DNA of 64,000 bases from Stercorarius parasiticus (lineage: Eukaryota > Chordata > Aves > Charadriiformes > Stercorariidae). The stretch covers positions 73,613 to 137,612 of the forward strand of contig VWZL01002210.1 of assembly GCA_013396915.1 (NCBI GenBank). The letters run 5' to 3'. The notes below the pieces were generated by a model that was not told where the DNA came from, made no database searches, and saw only the letters and a list, made by a program, of their open reading frames with translations. Position numbers and translations under genes: made by a program. Shown piece by piece: positions 48,128 to 61,617 of the stretch. Each line of letters opens with the position of its first letter. Position 1 is the first letter of the stretch.

Positions 48128-49718
48128 GAATTTCATCTAGCAGGAGCAGGAGGTACAGTAAGTGTCCCTGGGATGGATGAAGAATCCTTTGCTGCAGCCA
48201 TACATCTAGAAGAGCTCTGATGCTCAGAGCTATCTGACATTAAATCATGTCATGCAGAAGCAAACACCAATTGAAAAAAAAATCATTAATGTTTTTAATT
48301 AGGTTGTCTTGAGTTCTCATCTGCATTCTGAAAGCATAGGTCTTATTTCAGTAAAAATCATGGCCAGCTTCGTAGCAAGGAAACTGGCTGTACTCTAACT
48401 GAATTGGGCCCTAAATTTGTTGCTTGGCAAGAGCAGGGAAATGTTTTGCTCTGGTGTCTGACTCCATTGGCAGTGGTGCTTGTTAATCACACAACCCATT
48501 AGAATGGACTGTACAAGGAGGAATCTCAAAAACACCTTATTGCTGAGCTAAAGGCTATAAAGTGCAGTCTTTTCTACTAACCAGATTTGTGCTCTGTTGT
48601 GTTTAATGCTAGTTGTGCCAGTCTATGATTACTCACAAATGGTGACGAGAGACTGTGGCTGAGAACCCTCAGTGTGAGTGCAAGAAGGGGAGGACCTCAG
48701 AGCTCTTGTTTTGAAGCAATATTTAGGCTAGCTTAACACCAAGCAATGAAATTAAGACAATAACATGGAAAACGAAGGCTAAAAATGTTTAATTACTTTA
48801 CCCTTATCACCCTGCTCTCTTCCAAGTTGGCAAGTAGGAACTGGAACTTGCCAAATGTGTTTTATTTTTAAATCTTTTATCCATTGGCAAAACTGCATAT
48901 TGCATCAGACTTCATAAATATGTTTTACAATTTTGTATGGTTTTCCAGCCTGCACGTACCTGTGTGTTCATGCGCACATACTTAGGGAACTGACACATAT
49001 AGGGACAACTCTGACTTTGGGTTTTGTTGGGGTCCATCCCACACTGAATTTTGCAACTCTAGGTAAAATCATGCTTCCCACTTCACTCAGTGCAGTAGCA
49101 GCAGCAGCAATGCTAGCACCAAGCCTAGCACTGCAGCTCACTGTAGGAAGTACTCTCCATCCATGCAGTAACCCTTGGAAGGAAGGAATCCCCCACCACC
49201 AGCACCTTCCAACCCTGCAGCTAGACAGCTCAGGAACTACCCACATGTATGGTGTTTTTATGAGTATGTTGGGTGCTATCTCTGAACAATGCTCTAGGAT
49301 CTCATTTAAGGTGTAGCTGAACATGTGAATATAAGTAATGTTGGAATACTGACAATAACAAAGCTTAGTCTCATAAAAACCTCAAAATCTGGTAATGGAA
49401 TCCGAGCCCTGGCACAGCACTGCCTGACTCTTTTTTGTCTGGGAGATGGGCATCACTGCAGCTGTGCACACTTTCATTTACACTGCCCATTTCCTGTGAT
49501 CCTTTCTAGCGCGCAAACAACACAACTAGCAAATAACTCTAATATTTTTTTGTATATTAGCATTCTAGTGATTTAAAATCAGGTATTCGTTAATAAGCAA
49601 GTATCTGATGGCTAGTAGCTCAATGGAATGTAATCTTACTCACATAATTCAATTACTTTCAGTTACTTTTCCATTTTTGTATTCAACAGGAAGTAAAATG
49701 GGACAGTAGCTGTTTTTC

Positions 49719-49780
49719 CAGGAGGTGGGGGAGAGCATCTGTCGTTCATTTCAGTGGCCAGTCTGGCCCAAACCACGACA
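49719..49780 (+). mobile_element. LTR family A, 3' terminal scrap
   Basis: About 60 bp match the 3' end of the family A LTR: GAGGTGGGGGAGAGCATCTG, a CGTTCATT/CGTCATTCG segment, then CAGTCTGGCCCAAACCACGACA, ending at the same ACGACA terminus. The rest of the LTR is missing. Confidence 0.8.
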
Positions 49781-52036
49781 AAGGTATTTGAATCACTTTT
49801 TTGGTGTGGCACAGGTGAATGTCACTTCATCACTAAAGAGGTTGAGCTAGCTTTCTAGAATGATTTCTGTGCACAAATTTTCAGTTGCATGCATCCCTGG
49901 ATGTGCGCTTCCACACAGCGTAGCATGGTCCAAAGGTGACAGTAATTCTTTGTGTTACTGTTGTGACTGAAATGTCCTTTCATCATTACTATGCCCTATC
50001 TGATCAGCAGAGAAAGTAAGAAGTGTCACAGGCTGTAAAAAAGACCATAATTTAAAAATAAAACCAATGTGCTGAGGAAGGTTGGTTCATGTAGTTAAGC
50101 ATAGTTTTATTTTTTACAAAAGCTAATTATTTATTCCTGATATTTGTCTCAAAATATCCTACAAAATTAATCATTCACAATTTTAAACATTTGGCAACTA
50201 CAAATCAAGATTAACAAAGGGACTTTAGTGATAAAAAGCATGGACTTGTTTTGGAGGCACATATTTTTCCTCTCAGATGAGAAAGGAAATCAGACATGTA
50301 GCTAGGAATTTGATTTTAGTTTAATTTTTTTAAAAAATAGTTATGTATGTGTAGATATGTATATATATATGACTGTATGTGGATGCATGCATATAGAATC
50401 TATCTCTAATTTTGACATTATTTTGATTTTTATCTTAGATTTTAAAACAGTTCCTTTGCATATTCCAACAAATGACCAATTTAGTTTTCAAATATTCAGG
50501 ATGCTGAATCATAGTTATCTTAAAAAAAACCATTTCTTTTCATTACCTGTCAGACTGGCTGTGCTCTATAGAAGCAGTATGGTCGACAAAGTCCAGGAAG
50601 AATGCATTCCTGTGCATTCCAAATTATATTAAGTGCTCTAAGACTATATTTTCTTAGCTACTAATGACCCACATGTTTCAGTCAGATTCTATGACTCTTC
50701 CTTTTCTGGTAATCTTTCTACAGTGGACAGAAATATTGGACAGTAACATTTTCATTAACAAATTAAATTAAATAGGGGAATGAGTGACCAAGAATACAGA
50801 ATAAAATACTTGGATATCCATAAATCATTATTTTTTTAACCTTCTGCAAGATAGGATTTCCTAGATATAAAGGAAAGTGATTTGATATATATAGATCAGC
50901 AACATGATTTGCCTTTTATGGCAAAACCTTGTCTTGTCATGAATTCCAGTGTATAACAGGGAAAGCTTGGCATCTATCAAAACTGAGATATCAACAAATC
51001 CTAATTCTAAAGATCAAAAAGCATGGAAATTTGAAACCACACATGGTGTCCAAGACGAAACATTTTTTTACAGAATCTTGAGTTCTTCCAGGCTTACAGC
51101 TTAGTGAAACAAAATAAAGCAAGTTTAACATGGACACAATATTGAGACATAATAAACACAGAGTTTTCATTGTTCCTTTTACCTATATTTAGGTGAGGTG
51201 TCTCATCTGAGGTGGTTTAGGGAATTCAAGATTATGTTTAAGAATTCTTTGTGAAAGATTTCTTTTGAGATTTTCAGCTACTGGCCCAAAATTTGAATTG
51301 GTCTCCTATAGAGTCTGTGTGTACCTGACAGTCCCATGCAGATGTCTTGGAGACCCTAGGATGTTGCAAGTGGCATTAGAGATTTGTGTTTGGTCAACTA
51401 TATTGTCTTTTTTTGATAGATATTATGACATTTAACTTTAGCCATCAGAAAGACGGGAAGGATTCAATTCAATGTTGATACCTAAATTAGGTATCTACCT
51501 CTGTCACGTGGCATATATATCATTCCTGTGCAGATATCTCAGACAATTTAGGACATCTCAAATGGCAATAGGTGTAATTTTAGCAACTGGATATGGCAAT
51601 TCAGTTGCCAGGACTCTTAATGAAACCTAGTTGATAGAGACTTAGCTCCAGTTCAACACATGCCAGTACTTATTTACCTATTGGTTTCATTCTGGCCAAT
51701 TTGGATATCTGCTTTAGGCTGCATTAACCCTTTCTGAAGTGAACAGACGATGGAGAAAGCCTATGTAATTAAGCCTTCTCCAAACCTTAAAAGTTTAAGA
51801 TAAGTTTAAGTTTAAGTTAAAGCAAAATACTTGTTTTTTAGATAATTTAAGAAAGATAAGATAAATTCACATTTTCTGGCTATTTCTTCTGTGATTAGGA
51901 AAGACAGTAGCATTACTTGTAGTGATTCACCATCAGTACATTTACAAATTAAACCCAAATGTTATGATTTTCAGAGATGCAAAGAGTTTTCTTTCAAAGT
52001 AATTTTTTTTTTGGCAAAATTTTCACCTTTATAAAT
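49781..52036. other. Single-copy AT-rich sequence, no gene seen
   Basis: No gene or repeat family recognised. A small AAGTTTAAG-type repeat occurs near 51788-51822 and a short TATATATA run near 50361. Confidence 0.45.
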
Positions 52037-52440
52037 GACAGGCTGAGAGAGTTGGGGTTGTTAAGCCTGGAGAAGAGAAGGCTCTGGGGAGACCTTATGG
52101 CAGCCTTCCAGTACCTGAAGGGGGCCTATAGGAAGGATGGGGAGGGACTCTTTATCAGGGAGTGTAATGATAGGACAAAGGGTAATGGTTTCAAACTGAA
52201 AGAGGGTAGATTTAGATCAGATATTATGAAGAAATTCTTTACTGTAAGGGTGGTGAGACACTGGAACAGGTTGCCCAGGGAGGTTGTGGATGCCCCATCC
52301 CTGGAAGTGTTCAAGACCAGTCTGGATGAGGCTTTGAGCAGCCTGGTCTAGTGGGAGGTGTCCCTGCCCATGGCAGAGGGGTGGGAACTAGGTGATCTTT
52401 AAGGTCCCTTCCAACCCAAACCATTCTATTATTCTATGAA
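52037..52440 (+). mobile_element. CR1 LINE 3' fragment with open C-terminal ORF2 remnant
   Basis: A 5'-truncated CR1 of about 400 bp. The frame 51977-52351 is open; its first 20 codons are host sequence and the rest is CR1: [76 protein letters not shown] and LDEALSSLV. The 3' UTR (CCATGGCAGAGGGGTGGGAAC, CTTTAAGGTCCCTTCC) and the tail (CATTCTATTATTCTATG) follow. The tail octamers match the copy at 24309, and both are probably among the youngest CR1s here. No RT core is present. Confidence 0.95.
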
Positions 52441-55400
52441 ATCCATTTTTCCCCTCTTCAGCTCTGGCAAAAAGAAAATGCTTACCCAAAAGTATGAAGA
52501 CACATCCTCCCCCCCACATTTATACACATACACTTATAATGAAAGACTTCTATAAGCTAAAGTCTCAAGCTAAAAGTACTAAAAATAGACACTTTAATGC
52601 CAAGATGGTTGGATAAAAAAAGTCTACTGTTGTAGTGGCTAAATCACTGACACTGTCAAAAGACCAGAGCTATCTTCTGGACACTGTAGTTGTTGTGATA
52701 CTTCTGAAACATATCAAAGATAGTAAAGTACTTAGTCCCTTATAACACATTAAAAAAAAAAAAAAAGAATTAAAAATCAAGAGAAAGCATTATTTTCATT
52801 CTGAGCAATTCATTCTTGATCATATTTAAGTCAACTGTTGACCTTACATATACATAGAAAATTATAATTTCTGAGAGCTCTGACATGTTCTGCCTTTCCC
52901 ACTGGTGCAGCGTATGAGGTTATTGCCCTAGCTCTCTGTCCTAAGCAGGCAGTATATCTGTTTCTCACTGCTGCAGTTCATAACTTGGTACATGAACTCA
53001 AACAACTGCTGATTGCAATTACCATCCTAGTCTCAGAACTGCAATGCCACATAATAGACACATTGCCTATTCTGTGTCCCTGCAGTAGGGTAACAAGCAG
53101 TTGAGTATTGTAACCTCTTAGTAAATTGAAGCATAAGTATAAAGATAACAGGTCAAACCCCTGGCAGACATCTCACTTTGGGTATAAAAAGACAACCAAA
53201 AAACCTGCAAGCCATACCAAAGCAACAGTGTCATACAATTTTTTTTTTTTTCAACAGAAGGATCACATAAATTAACTTCATATTGTAGAAGAACAAAGCA
53301 GATGGCGATAAATGCCAGACTGTCTTTAGAACACTGGTGAGAAAGGTCATCGCCTAGTTCAAACAATTTAAATCTGTAAGTCACACAATTTTCTCAATAG
53401 CCTTGATAACTCCTTGAAATAAGGAGTTTAGAATTGATGAATACCTTGGTAAATTCACAGGGACTGGGTTTGCTCTTTCCAAAAGAAAATAATTTGAAAA
53501 TTTTGTTTCACAGACTGTTCAGAAACTTGTACTCTTCAATCCCATTCAGACTAAAGAAAATTTTGAAAAGATTTGAATTTTCTGTGAAACAGAAAATTTA
53601 ATTTTGTACTAACTTGTTGAAAGCTACACTTAAAATATGATCTGCAGCAGCAGCCTTTTCAGGTATAATCCCAGTAAAGCTGGACTGTCTTGCCATCTTC
53701 TTGGAGTTTTATGCAATAACATTTTATTTGTTAAAGCTAAAAGGAATAATAAGGTGACTTTATGAAAGATAGATGCCAGAAGACAAACATGGGAAACACG
53801 GAAAGATGATGAGGACTTATTTAGAATAAAACCTCTATCCTCTGTTTAATTATAGTTATTGTCCATTTTAAAATAACTTCAGTTAAGCAAAAGGACAAAA
53901 CTACATTATTCACCCTTCTGTTTTAGAAGGGTCTGTTGTGCTGGTTATTAATTATGGCTAGTATAACAAACATGCCTGGAAGAAGCACATCAAATAAATG
54001 ATCAGACACACAGAAAAAAAAATGACCTGTTTAAATGTCAAGAAATCACACATTTAATTATCGAGCTTGTTATTTCTCACAAGGAAGATTATCAGATGAC
54101 AGCATTCATATTTTAATTAGGAGAGAATACCTTTGCACTCTTCCTCAGGCAGAGTAGGAAATTTGTCATGCAAGCTGATTTTCTTTGTGAACTGTTCTGC
54201 TCTGACTGTAGGCCCAGACTCTCCAAGGCAAAACTGCACTGAAATCGATAGCATAGATATCTGAATAACCTGGAGAACCTTGGACACTGTCTTTGACAGG
54301 AAAATGCATAGAAGACTATCAAAGGGTCTCTTCTAGCTGAGGGGAGTTTTTTTGATGACTCAACAGAGTCATAATTTTGCCCATAAACCTAATTTGACTT
54401 CAGGTTTGTACAGTTTCCACACTCCATTGATCTTTGATTTTTATTATTTCAGCTAGCTAGCCATTTACAATCAGAAGACTAATTCAGCACCCATTTATGG
54501 TCACTTTTGTTCCTTATGGTTTTAGTTGTCTTTGACTCCAGCAGAATGAAATGGCTGCACACTTCCCTCACCGCTGCAGCAACATCCATTCACTCTTTTG
54601 CTTTAGTCTCCATGGTTTATGTTCTCAGCTCATTTCTGAGCTATGGGTCTGTGTTCTTCTATTCAAGCAGCTAACAAGCGCTGTGGTCATTCATTTCTTG
54701 TGACACTCTTTGATGGGTTTCACTTTAAAGTCTTTAACTTCACTTTGGCTTTTCAACATGAAATTGAATGTTCCACTCAGTCTTTAATATACCAGGTAGC
54801 TTTGATAGCAGTGTTCATAATCTGCTGTGTTCATCAATCAACAGTTCTTGTTTAAAATATTTAAAAAAAAAAAAGCCCACCACATTACACTGATGACAGT
54901 GGCTATAGTATCCTAGCAACAGCTTCCTTTTACGATGAGTTGTTTTTCAAAGGGCTAGTGTCCAGAATGCTTCAAATAGGCTTAATTTTCCATACAGTTT
55001 CTCTAACTTCATCATTCCTTTTTTTATGTGAAAACTCCCTGATAAAACTATTGTAACAAATAAAATGTCATATAACCTAGGGGGTTTTAGGTTTGGGCTT
55101 TTTTAAAAGTCTGCATTTTTATAGTAATGTAACAACAAGGAAAAATGGAAGTTCTTCTCTCAGAAAATTCCCCATAGTAAATTTTTTATAGGGAGCTATT
55201 TAAATTGATGAAGAGTTTTCTATGGGAATGATTTTCACAGGATGCGTATCTTCTCTGGATTTTTTTATCCATAAAATGCCTTGATTTTGGCTTTGAAAAG
55301 TCAAATACATGGTGCCCAAAATTTTAGCCTGAAAACCTTTTGGCGCTCCTCAAAGAGAGTGGGATGCCTCCTTGTGCACTCTGTCTCTGCTCCAGGGTCC

Positions 55401-56532
55401 TTCTGCTCTGCCCAAGGGCACAGTTTGCAACAGGGCATGCACTCGATAAGAGTCTGGGTGCCTAATTCTTGGGTTCGGAAACCATTCCAACACCTGTGGT
55501 ATGCTGGCACTTAATTGACAGATGACTGAATCAATAATTAAATCTAACCCTCCTCTAACAAGCTAAGGAGAGAACCAGGGCAGCAGGGTCAAGAAATGCT
55601 GCTGTCAATAAGGAAAGATCAAAGGGGAATAGATAGGTGGAAAGCATGCAGGTAAAAAATCTGTTCTTGTTTTCCAGATACAAGGGGAACATTAATAAAA
55701 ACTACATTAATATTGTATTAAGATCCTTATTGTAATTATACATTCTCTGTAGCACATGGATTCTCTTCTTCTTTCTGGTTTTGTAAAATGTGGAAAATAT
55801 ACACCTCTGTCAAGACTTTAAATAACTTGTGTTGTGGTTATCATGAGGTGGAACTTTAAGTTTTAGTTAGCTAGGAATTTTAAGACTTTATTCAGTCCAT
55901 TTTAGTCTCACAGAATGGCACAAATCTAATCAGACTAGGTTTTCAGCCTTATTTGAATGTTTCATAGATAAAAGGAGAATTGGTATAAGACCTAATAGCA
56001 ATTCTACAATTATGTCTGACATTTTTAATGTGTTATTAATTTTTTGAGGTCTCTTCTGCAAGAAAATATTCTGGGTTGATTTTTTTTTTTTGGTGTGTCT
56101 CTATGTTTTGATCAGCACTGTTGCTCCTGTAATGCTGATTTTGCCAGCATTAGTTAGAATTTGGTTATTTACCTGTGGAATATGTCAGCAAACTTGTATA
56201 GATAACTTCAGAGAAAAGCAATGAGAGAAACCCACTGCATTTATCATTGAGGAAGTAGGAAGGCAGAAACTTTCTGGAGATACCCCAAAGAGTCCCTGTG
56301 GCAGATCACAGAAACAGAGCTTTCCAACAAAGTAAAAGATAGAAGTGATGGGAAAGCTAGTGCAGTGTAATCTTTTAAATACTTTATACATCTTAATTCA
56401 TTTTCACACTCTTCATATGGTTTCTAAAATTTCCCTCTGATTTTGCTCTCCTTTGATCATTAGGCTATGATGTTCCTCAGGGAGATCACTCTCTATACTG
56501 TGGGGGATATGCTGGGAAAATGTTGAAGAGAG
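52441..56532. other. Single-copy AT-rich sequence, no gene seen
   Basis: Poly-A near 52751-52764 and poly-T near 53237-53250; no repeat family or coding signal recognised. A GC-richer frame pair near 55281-55514 has no motif. Confidence 0.45.
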
Positions 56533-56994
56533 CTGCCAGGAGATGGCCAGCAGGTCAAGGGAGGTCGTTCTCCCCCTCTATTCTGCACTGTTGAGGCCAC
56601 AACTGGAATACTGTGTCCACTTCTGGGCTCCCCAGTTCAAGAGAGGCAGGGAACTACTGGAGAGAGTCCAGCGTAGGGCAACAAAGATGATTGAGGGATT
56701 GGAGCATCTCCCTTATGAGGAAAGGCTGAGAGAGCTGGGACTCTTTAGCCTGGAGAAGGCTGAGGGGAGACCTTATTAATGTTTACAAGTATCTAAAGGG
56801 TGGGTTTAAGGAGGATGGAGCCAGACTTTTTTCAGTGGTTCCCAGTAACAGGATGAGGGGTAATGGGCACAAGCTGGAACATAGGAAGTTCCGATCAAAT
56901 ATGAGAAAAAACTTTACGGTGGGGGTGACAGAGCACTGGAACAGGCTGCCCAGGGAGGTTGTGGAGTCCCCTTCTCTGGAGACTTTCAAGACCC
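56533..56994 (+). mobile_element. CR1 LINE fragment entering the assembly gap
   Basis: A plus-strand CR1 begins at GCTGCCAGGAGATGGCCAGC and runs into the gap. The first frame (56543-56779) encodes [40 protein letters not shown] and [14 protein letters not shown]; a frameshift follows. A later frame (56835 onward) encodes [29 protein letters not shown] and [10 protein letters not shown] up to the gap. The expected next part, about 120 bp of ORF2 end plus 3' UTR and tail, must lie in the gap. Confidence 0.93.
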
Positions 56995-57471
56995 NNNNNN
57001 NNNNNNNNNNNNNNNNNNNNNNNNNNNNNNNNNNNNNNNNNNNNNNNNNNNNNNNNNNNNNNNNNNNNNNNNNNNNNNNNNNNNNNNNNNNNNNNNNNNN
57101 NNNNNNNNNNNNNNNNNNNNNNNNNNNNNNNNNNNNNNNNNNNNNNNNNNNNNNNNNNNNNNNNNNNNNNNNNNNNNNNNNNNNNNNNNNNNNNNNNNNN
57201 NNNNNNNNNNNNNNNNNNNNNNNNNNNNNNNNNNNNNNNNNNNNNNNNNNNNNNNNNNNNNNNNNNNNNNNNNNNNNNNNNNNNNNNNNNNNNNNNNNNN
57301 NNNNNNNNNNNNNNNNNNNNNNNNNNNNNNNNNNNNNNNNNNNNNNNNNNNNNNNNNNNNNNNNNNNNNNNNNNNNNNNNNNNNNNNNNNNNNNNNNNNN
57401 NNNNNNNNNNNNNNNNNNNNNNNNNNNNNNNNNNNNNNNNNNNNNNNNNNNNNNNNNNNNNNNNNNNNNNN
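56995..57471. other. Assembly gap (477 N)
   Basis: A run of undetermined bases lies between a plus-strand and a minus-strand CR1. The length is not a round placeholder, so it is probably an estimate. Confidence 0.98.
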
Positions 57472-57912
57472 CCCCCAGCCTGTATTGATAATGAGGATTG
57501 TCCCGACCCAAGTGTAGGACCTTGCACTTGGCCTTGTTGAACTTCATAAGGTTTGCTCAGGCCCACCTCCCTAGCTTGTCCAGGTCCCTCTGGATGACAT
57601 CCTGTCCCTCTGGCACATCGACCGCACCACTCAGCTTAGTGTCGTTGGCAAACTTGCTGAGGGTGCACTTGATCCCACTGTCTATGTCATTGATGAAGTT
57701 GAACAGCACCAGTCCCAGTAAGGTCCCCAAGGGATGTGACTTTTGACTCCTCTCTATCTGGACGTTGAACCATTGACCACTACCCTCTGGATGTGATCAT
57801 CCAGACAGTTCCTTATCCACCAAACAGTCCACCCATCAAATCTGTATCTCTCCAACTTAGAGGGAAGGATGTTGTGGGGGACCGTTCAGGAACAGTTCAA
57901 AGCCTCATAGAT
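57472..57912 (-). mobile_element. CR1 LINE fragment leaving the assembly gap, RT core part
   Basis: On the minus strand this is an RT segment of CR1. The order is: a block in the IRYLIPTI position (about 57840), [20 protein letters not shown] (about 57640-57710), then [19 protein letters not shown], a stop, and MKFNKAKCKVLHLGRDNP (about 57480-57547). The RT catalytic motif usually FADD reads FAND (57641-57652), so the first catalytic aspartate is lost. The 5' end is truncated near 57912, just after a short insertion-like TTCAGGAACAG. Its 3' part lies in the gap. Confidence 0.92.
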
Positions 57913-60900
57913 TGTATGGTCAAAAGAGAGTAGTGTGATTGTTTACTCCAACCTCTCCCATAAAACAGCCCTGGAAACTTTAAGCCTGTTTTTCATAGGA
58001 CTGAAAGCTCTATGAGAGGACACTGTGAGTACCAGATATCTGCTGCAACTAACCCTGAGTCAGGAGAATTGCACAGTTCTTTGTGAGGTTTAGTGAGAAG
58101 ATGTGGGCATGATTGAGAATCAGCAGTTGTGGCTGTACTACAGAAAAATGCACCATTTATGTTTCAGTTACCTCTGTTTCTTTCAGACTTCATTCCCTGG
58201 GTTTCAGAGGTTTATGTTTGAACATTCTTCACACCCTGGAAAGAAATAAGAAAATGCCAGGCAACTTAATCCATACGCATATACAAGTTTCTTCTGCAGT
58301 GGACTATAATAGAAGGATAGACTAGGCTATCTTGTTCAAAACATTTCATATTTTATTTCTGGCTGGATGTGATAGCATTTTTACAGAAACAAAGAACAAA
58401 ACAACAACCCTAAACAAAACCACAGATTCTCTCTTAACTGTGTTAGGAAGGAAGGCGAGAGAGTCTGAAGAGAAATGAAGGTTTATAAATCTTACAAAGG
58501 ATCTGTGAATTTCTTTCTATAGTGCTTAAGGGATAACGGTTCTGGTTTCTAACACTGGTCCATATCTCACAGTCCCTTATACAAAGACCTCACATTCTGA
58601 GTTTACACACATGATGAATAATCATTGGCAGGGTTAAATTATGTACCACTCGGAGTAAATTCCTCAGGTTCCCTTAGGTGGAATTTTACTGTAGTTGGCA
58701 ACGCTAGTGAAACAGAGAATGCATCTGCTGGCATACATGATTGCAACACCTGCTTTCTCAGGATTTGTCCCTAAATGCGTCAATGGCCATACTATTTGTC
58801 TGAGAGGCAGAAAGATAACAACACTTTACCTACATATCTGTGGGACCAATGAAAACGTAAAAGGTTTCCCCTGCCAAATCAAAGTTAATCCCAGGTCAAA
58901 TACAAAAAAAAGTTTTTTCTTTTTGAGTTTTGCTGATGAGGAATGCCAAAACTTTGCAGGTCTTGAAAGATAGTTTAGCTGTGTAATGGGTGTTAAATTA
59001 AGAGTTTAAAAATCACAGTTTCCTAAATAGAGGAACCATGCTTACCATGTTTTCCATGATAACAACACTCTTTGAATTAAGAAAGAACAACGCTCTCCTG
59101 AGGTCATGAGTGATAAGAGACAAATGCCTGGAAACAAAGAAGTAGATAATAGAAGCAGGGAAATAATTAAAACTACTATGGAGGTGTAAAATGTATGCTT
59201 CTGCTTTATGGTAAAAATAAGCAAAGAACAAACTAGTTAGCATTTACATGAAATTCTCAGTAAAATGGAAGTTAAAGAAAGTATTATGTCTGACTAAAAA
59301 TATCTTTCGCTTTGCAGAAACGAATGGTTTCTTCCTATGGTTACCTTCCTATTCCCTACCTTTCAGCCATGTGGGAATAGAGTAAATGAGAAAGTAAATG
59401 AAAAGCAATATAATGAAAAGTTAAAAAAAAAAATGCCACAAAGCATTACTCTAGTTCATATAGGGTATTGTTTTTATAGTCAGCAAACTCTTAAGATTTT
59501 TAATGTGAAAAGGAAGTGACACATTGAATTTATTATTATGCCAGCAGTTGTTCTGAGAAATGAAAAACTACACAGGACTGAGCCATTCATGATCTGATTT
59601 GAAAATCACCAAACCCATTGTGATTTAGTTACTTCTATAATCTCTACTGCTTTTCAGAGCAGCCAATTCCTCCTGCTGTAGCTGATGTGAAATCTAGATG
59701 TTCCATTCCTAGGGGTGAGATACTGTAAAAAATAGAACACTGCTAACTTAGACATGCACAATGTGAACCAGTCATTTTGTGTTATAGCGGCTCAGGAGGT
59801 GAAAAAAAAATTAAAAAAAAGGTAAAGTCTCAGAAAATTTGGTTCAAACTATTCCTAGGCTTCAACTCAAAGGAAAACGGGTCTGACTGTATGAGTGTCA
59901 CTGTCTATTTAGGTATGCCAATAAACTTGGATTTTGGTACAGTCCTCCAAGATGTTCTGACTCTGATGAGTTTGATCCTAAAAACTCTTGGCTCAAGCAA
60001 CAGTAATGACTGGTAAAAATAAAGCCTGCTATACTAAAGATAAGGTTGGAAGACAATGACCATAAGCTTCCAATGTGTACGAAGAAAATAAATGCCTTCG
60101 AAATAAAAACTATCTGAACGTTCACACCGATACACTATTACTACTGGGAGAAGTATGGAATGCTTCTCCAGACAGCACACAATGGAAGTGTTAAATACGT
60201 TTTCTGTGGCAGACAAATGGCCCTCAAAAACTAAGCTATATCTTTGGCAAATTTATTTGCTTCAAAAAATTGAACACACCGTTGCTTTCATGCTTAAGGG
60301 AACATGTATTTCACAGTAGGACTCTCCTGGCAACCACTTCTATGTAACATTAATGTTCTACAAAAGTAGCATATTAGGACATAAATACATTGCTAACAAA
60401 CAGCAATGTAGTAAATGTTTTGTATGCACACAGAAGGACCAAAGTCACACATAAAGAATAAAGTAAATCTAACGTGAGAATTTTCAAATTTAATCAGGTC
60501 AACAGTCTTACTGTGTTTGAGTTTAGGTGCATCAAAATGAAAGAGTGAGTTTACTGGCTAGAATACAGAATTGAGAATCAATATTCCTAGGTTTTATTCT
60601 CTGTCACTTACTTGCCATGCGACTTCGGGCAAATAATTTGAGAGCTTTGCGCCTAAGGTTGTTCATCTTTCAAATGAGATATTTACATGATTTATGAGGA
60701 TGTTGTAAGTCTCAATTCACAGGATATTTGCAAAGGTACAGACTAAGAGGCACTGGAAATGTTAGATGTAATGACAGTAATATGTTGCCATGGCCAGCTG
60801 TAAACGTGTGTTTGTCTTAATGATAGGGCCAAATTGTGACTGTCAAGAATGTTTCCAAAGGTGGAAAACTGTCACAGCTTTTTCCCACTATAAAACTGGC

Positions 60901-61617
60901 TTCTGATGTTGCAGTATAAAGCGGGAATTCTTTGTAATCTCAGGTGCCCTGTGGAACTGCACATGACACCTTTTTGCTATATTGTTTTCAGAAGTCCTGC
61001 AGGAGGAAACAATTCCCAGGAGGAGTATCAAGGAACTGAAAAGAAAGAAAAAATAAAAAAGACAAATCTATGCTGCAAGTCATTATAGCAAAAATCCTTC
61101 TGCTTTAAATAACAAAAAGAAGAGAATAGGTCCCTTAATTGGGGTGATTTATGATAAAGCTGTAATTTGAGTAATAGCCTCAATGGCAGAATATGCATTA
61201 TTTTGGTAAGAAGAAATGACTGTGCCCCCATTAAGAGCAATCTCACTTTTTTGAATGATAGGTTAAGGAGGAACTGGCTGGAGAAGCTCAGGTGAGTCAC
61301 TGGATCACTGTGTATTTGGCAGGGAGATAAATATTTGTCCTGTCCTGCTGAGACCATCTTTATGGACAAAAGTGTTATCCATTGTCAGGACCTGGCAAAG
61401 TAGCTCAGAAAGCAGAGTATGTGCTGCTTTAACTTACTGGATGACAGACGTCCAGTGAATTAGAATTTGTTTGTGGGAAAGCATCTCCAAAGAGTTATTT
61501 GAAAAGCCACCAGGGATTTCACCAGCTGGCATGGTGCAAGTTCATAGCTCCTGTTTGTGAGGTGGGAGACAGTAGCCTTATCTAAATAGGTAGAATGAGT
61601 GAGGAAGGAATTATTGC
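57913..61617. other. Single-copy AT-rich sequence, no gene seen
   Basis: No repeat family or gene recognised. Frames of 60-113 codons (58695-58973 plus, 61028-61369 minus) show no recognisable motif. Confidence 0.45.

Larger units (their letters stand above)
43427..49718. other. Single-copy AT-rich sequence, no gene seen
   Basis: No repeat family recognised apart from a poly-A tract at 48108-48127 and a 24-bp tandem duplication at 47503-47543. A somewhat GC-richer part at about 48950-49320 is open on both strands (127 codons plus, 118 codons minus), with no motif in either translation. Confidence 0.4.

Noticed and set aside
48933..49324. Overlapping 127-codon plus and 118-codon minus frames
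   Set aside because: Neither translation shows a domain; a locally GC-richer composition explains openness on both strands.
56783..57566. Long frames of 193-254 codons around 57 kb
   Set aside because: They are open only because they run through 477 N; the real ends are CR1 on opposite strands.
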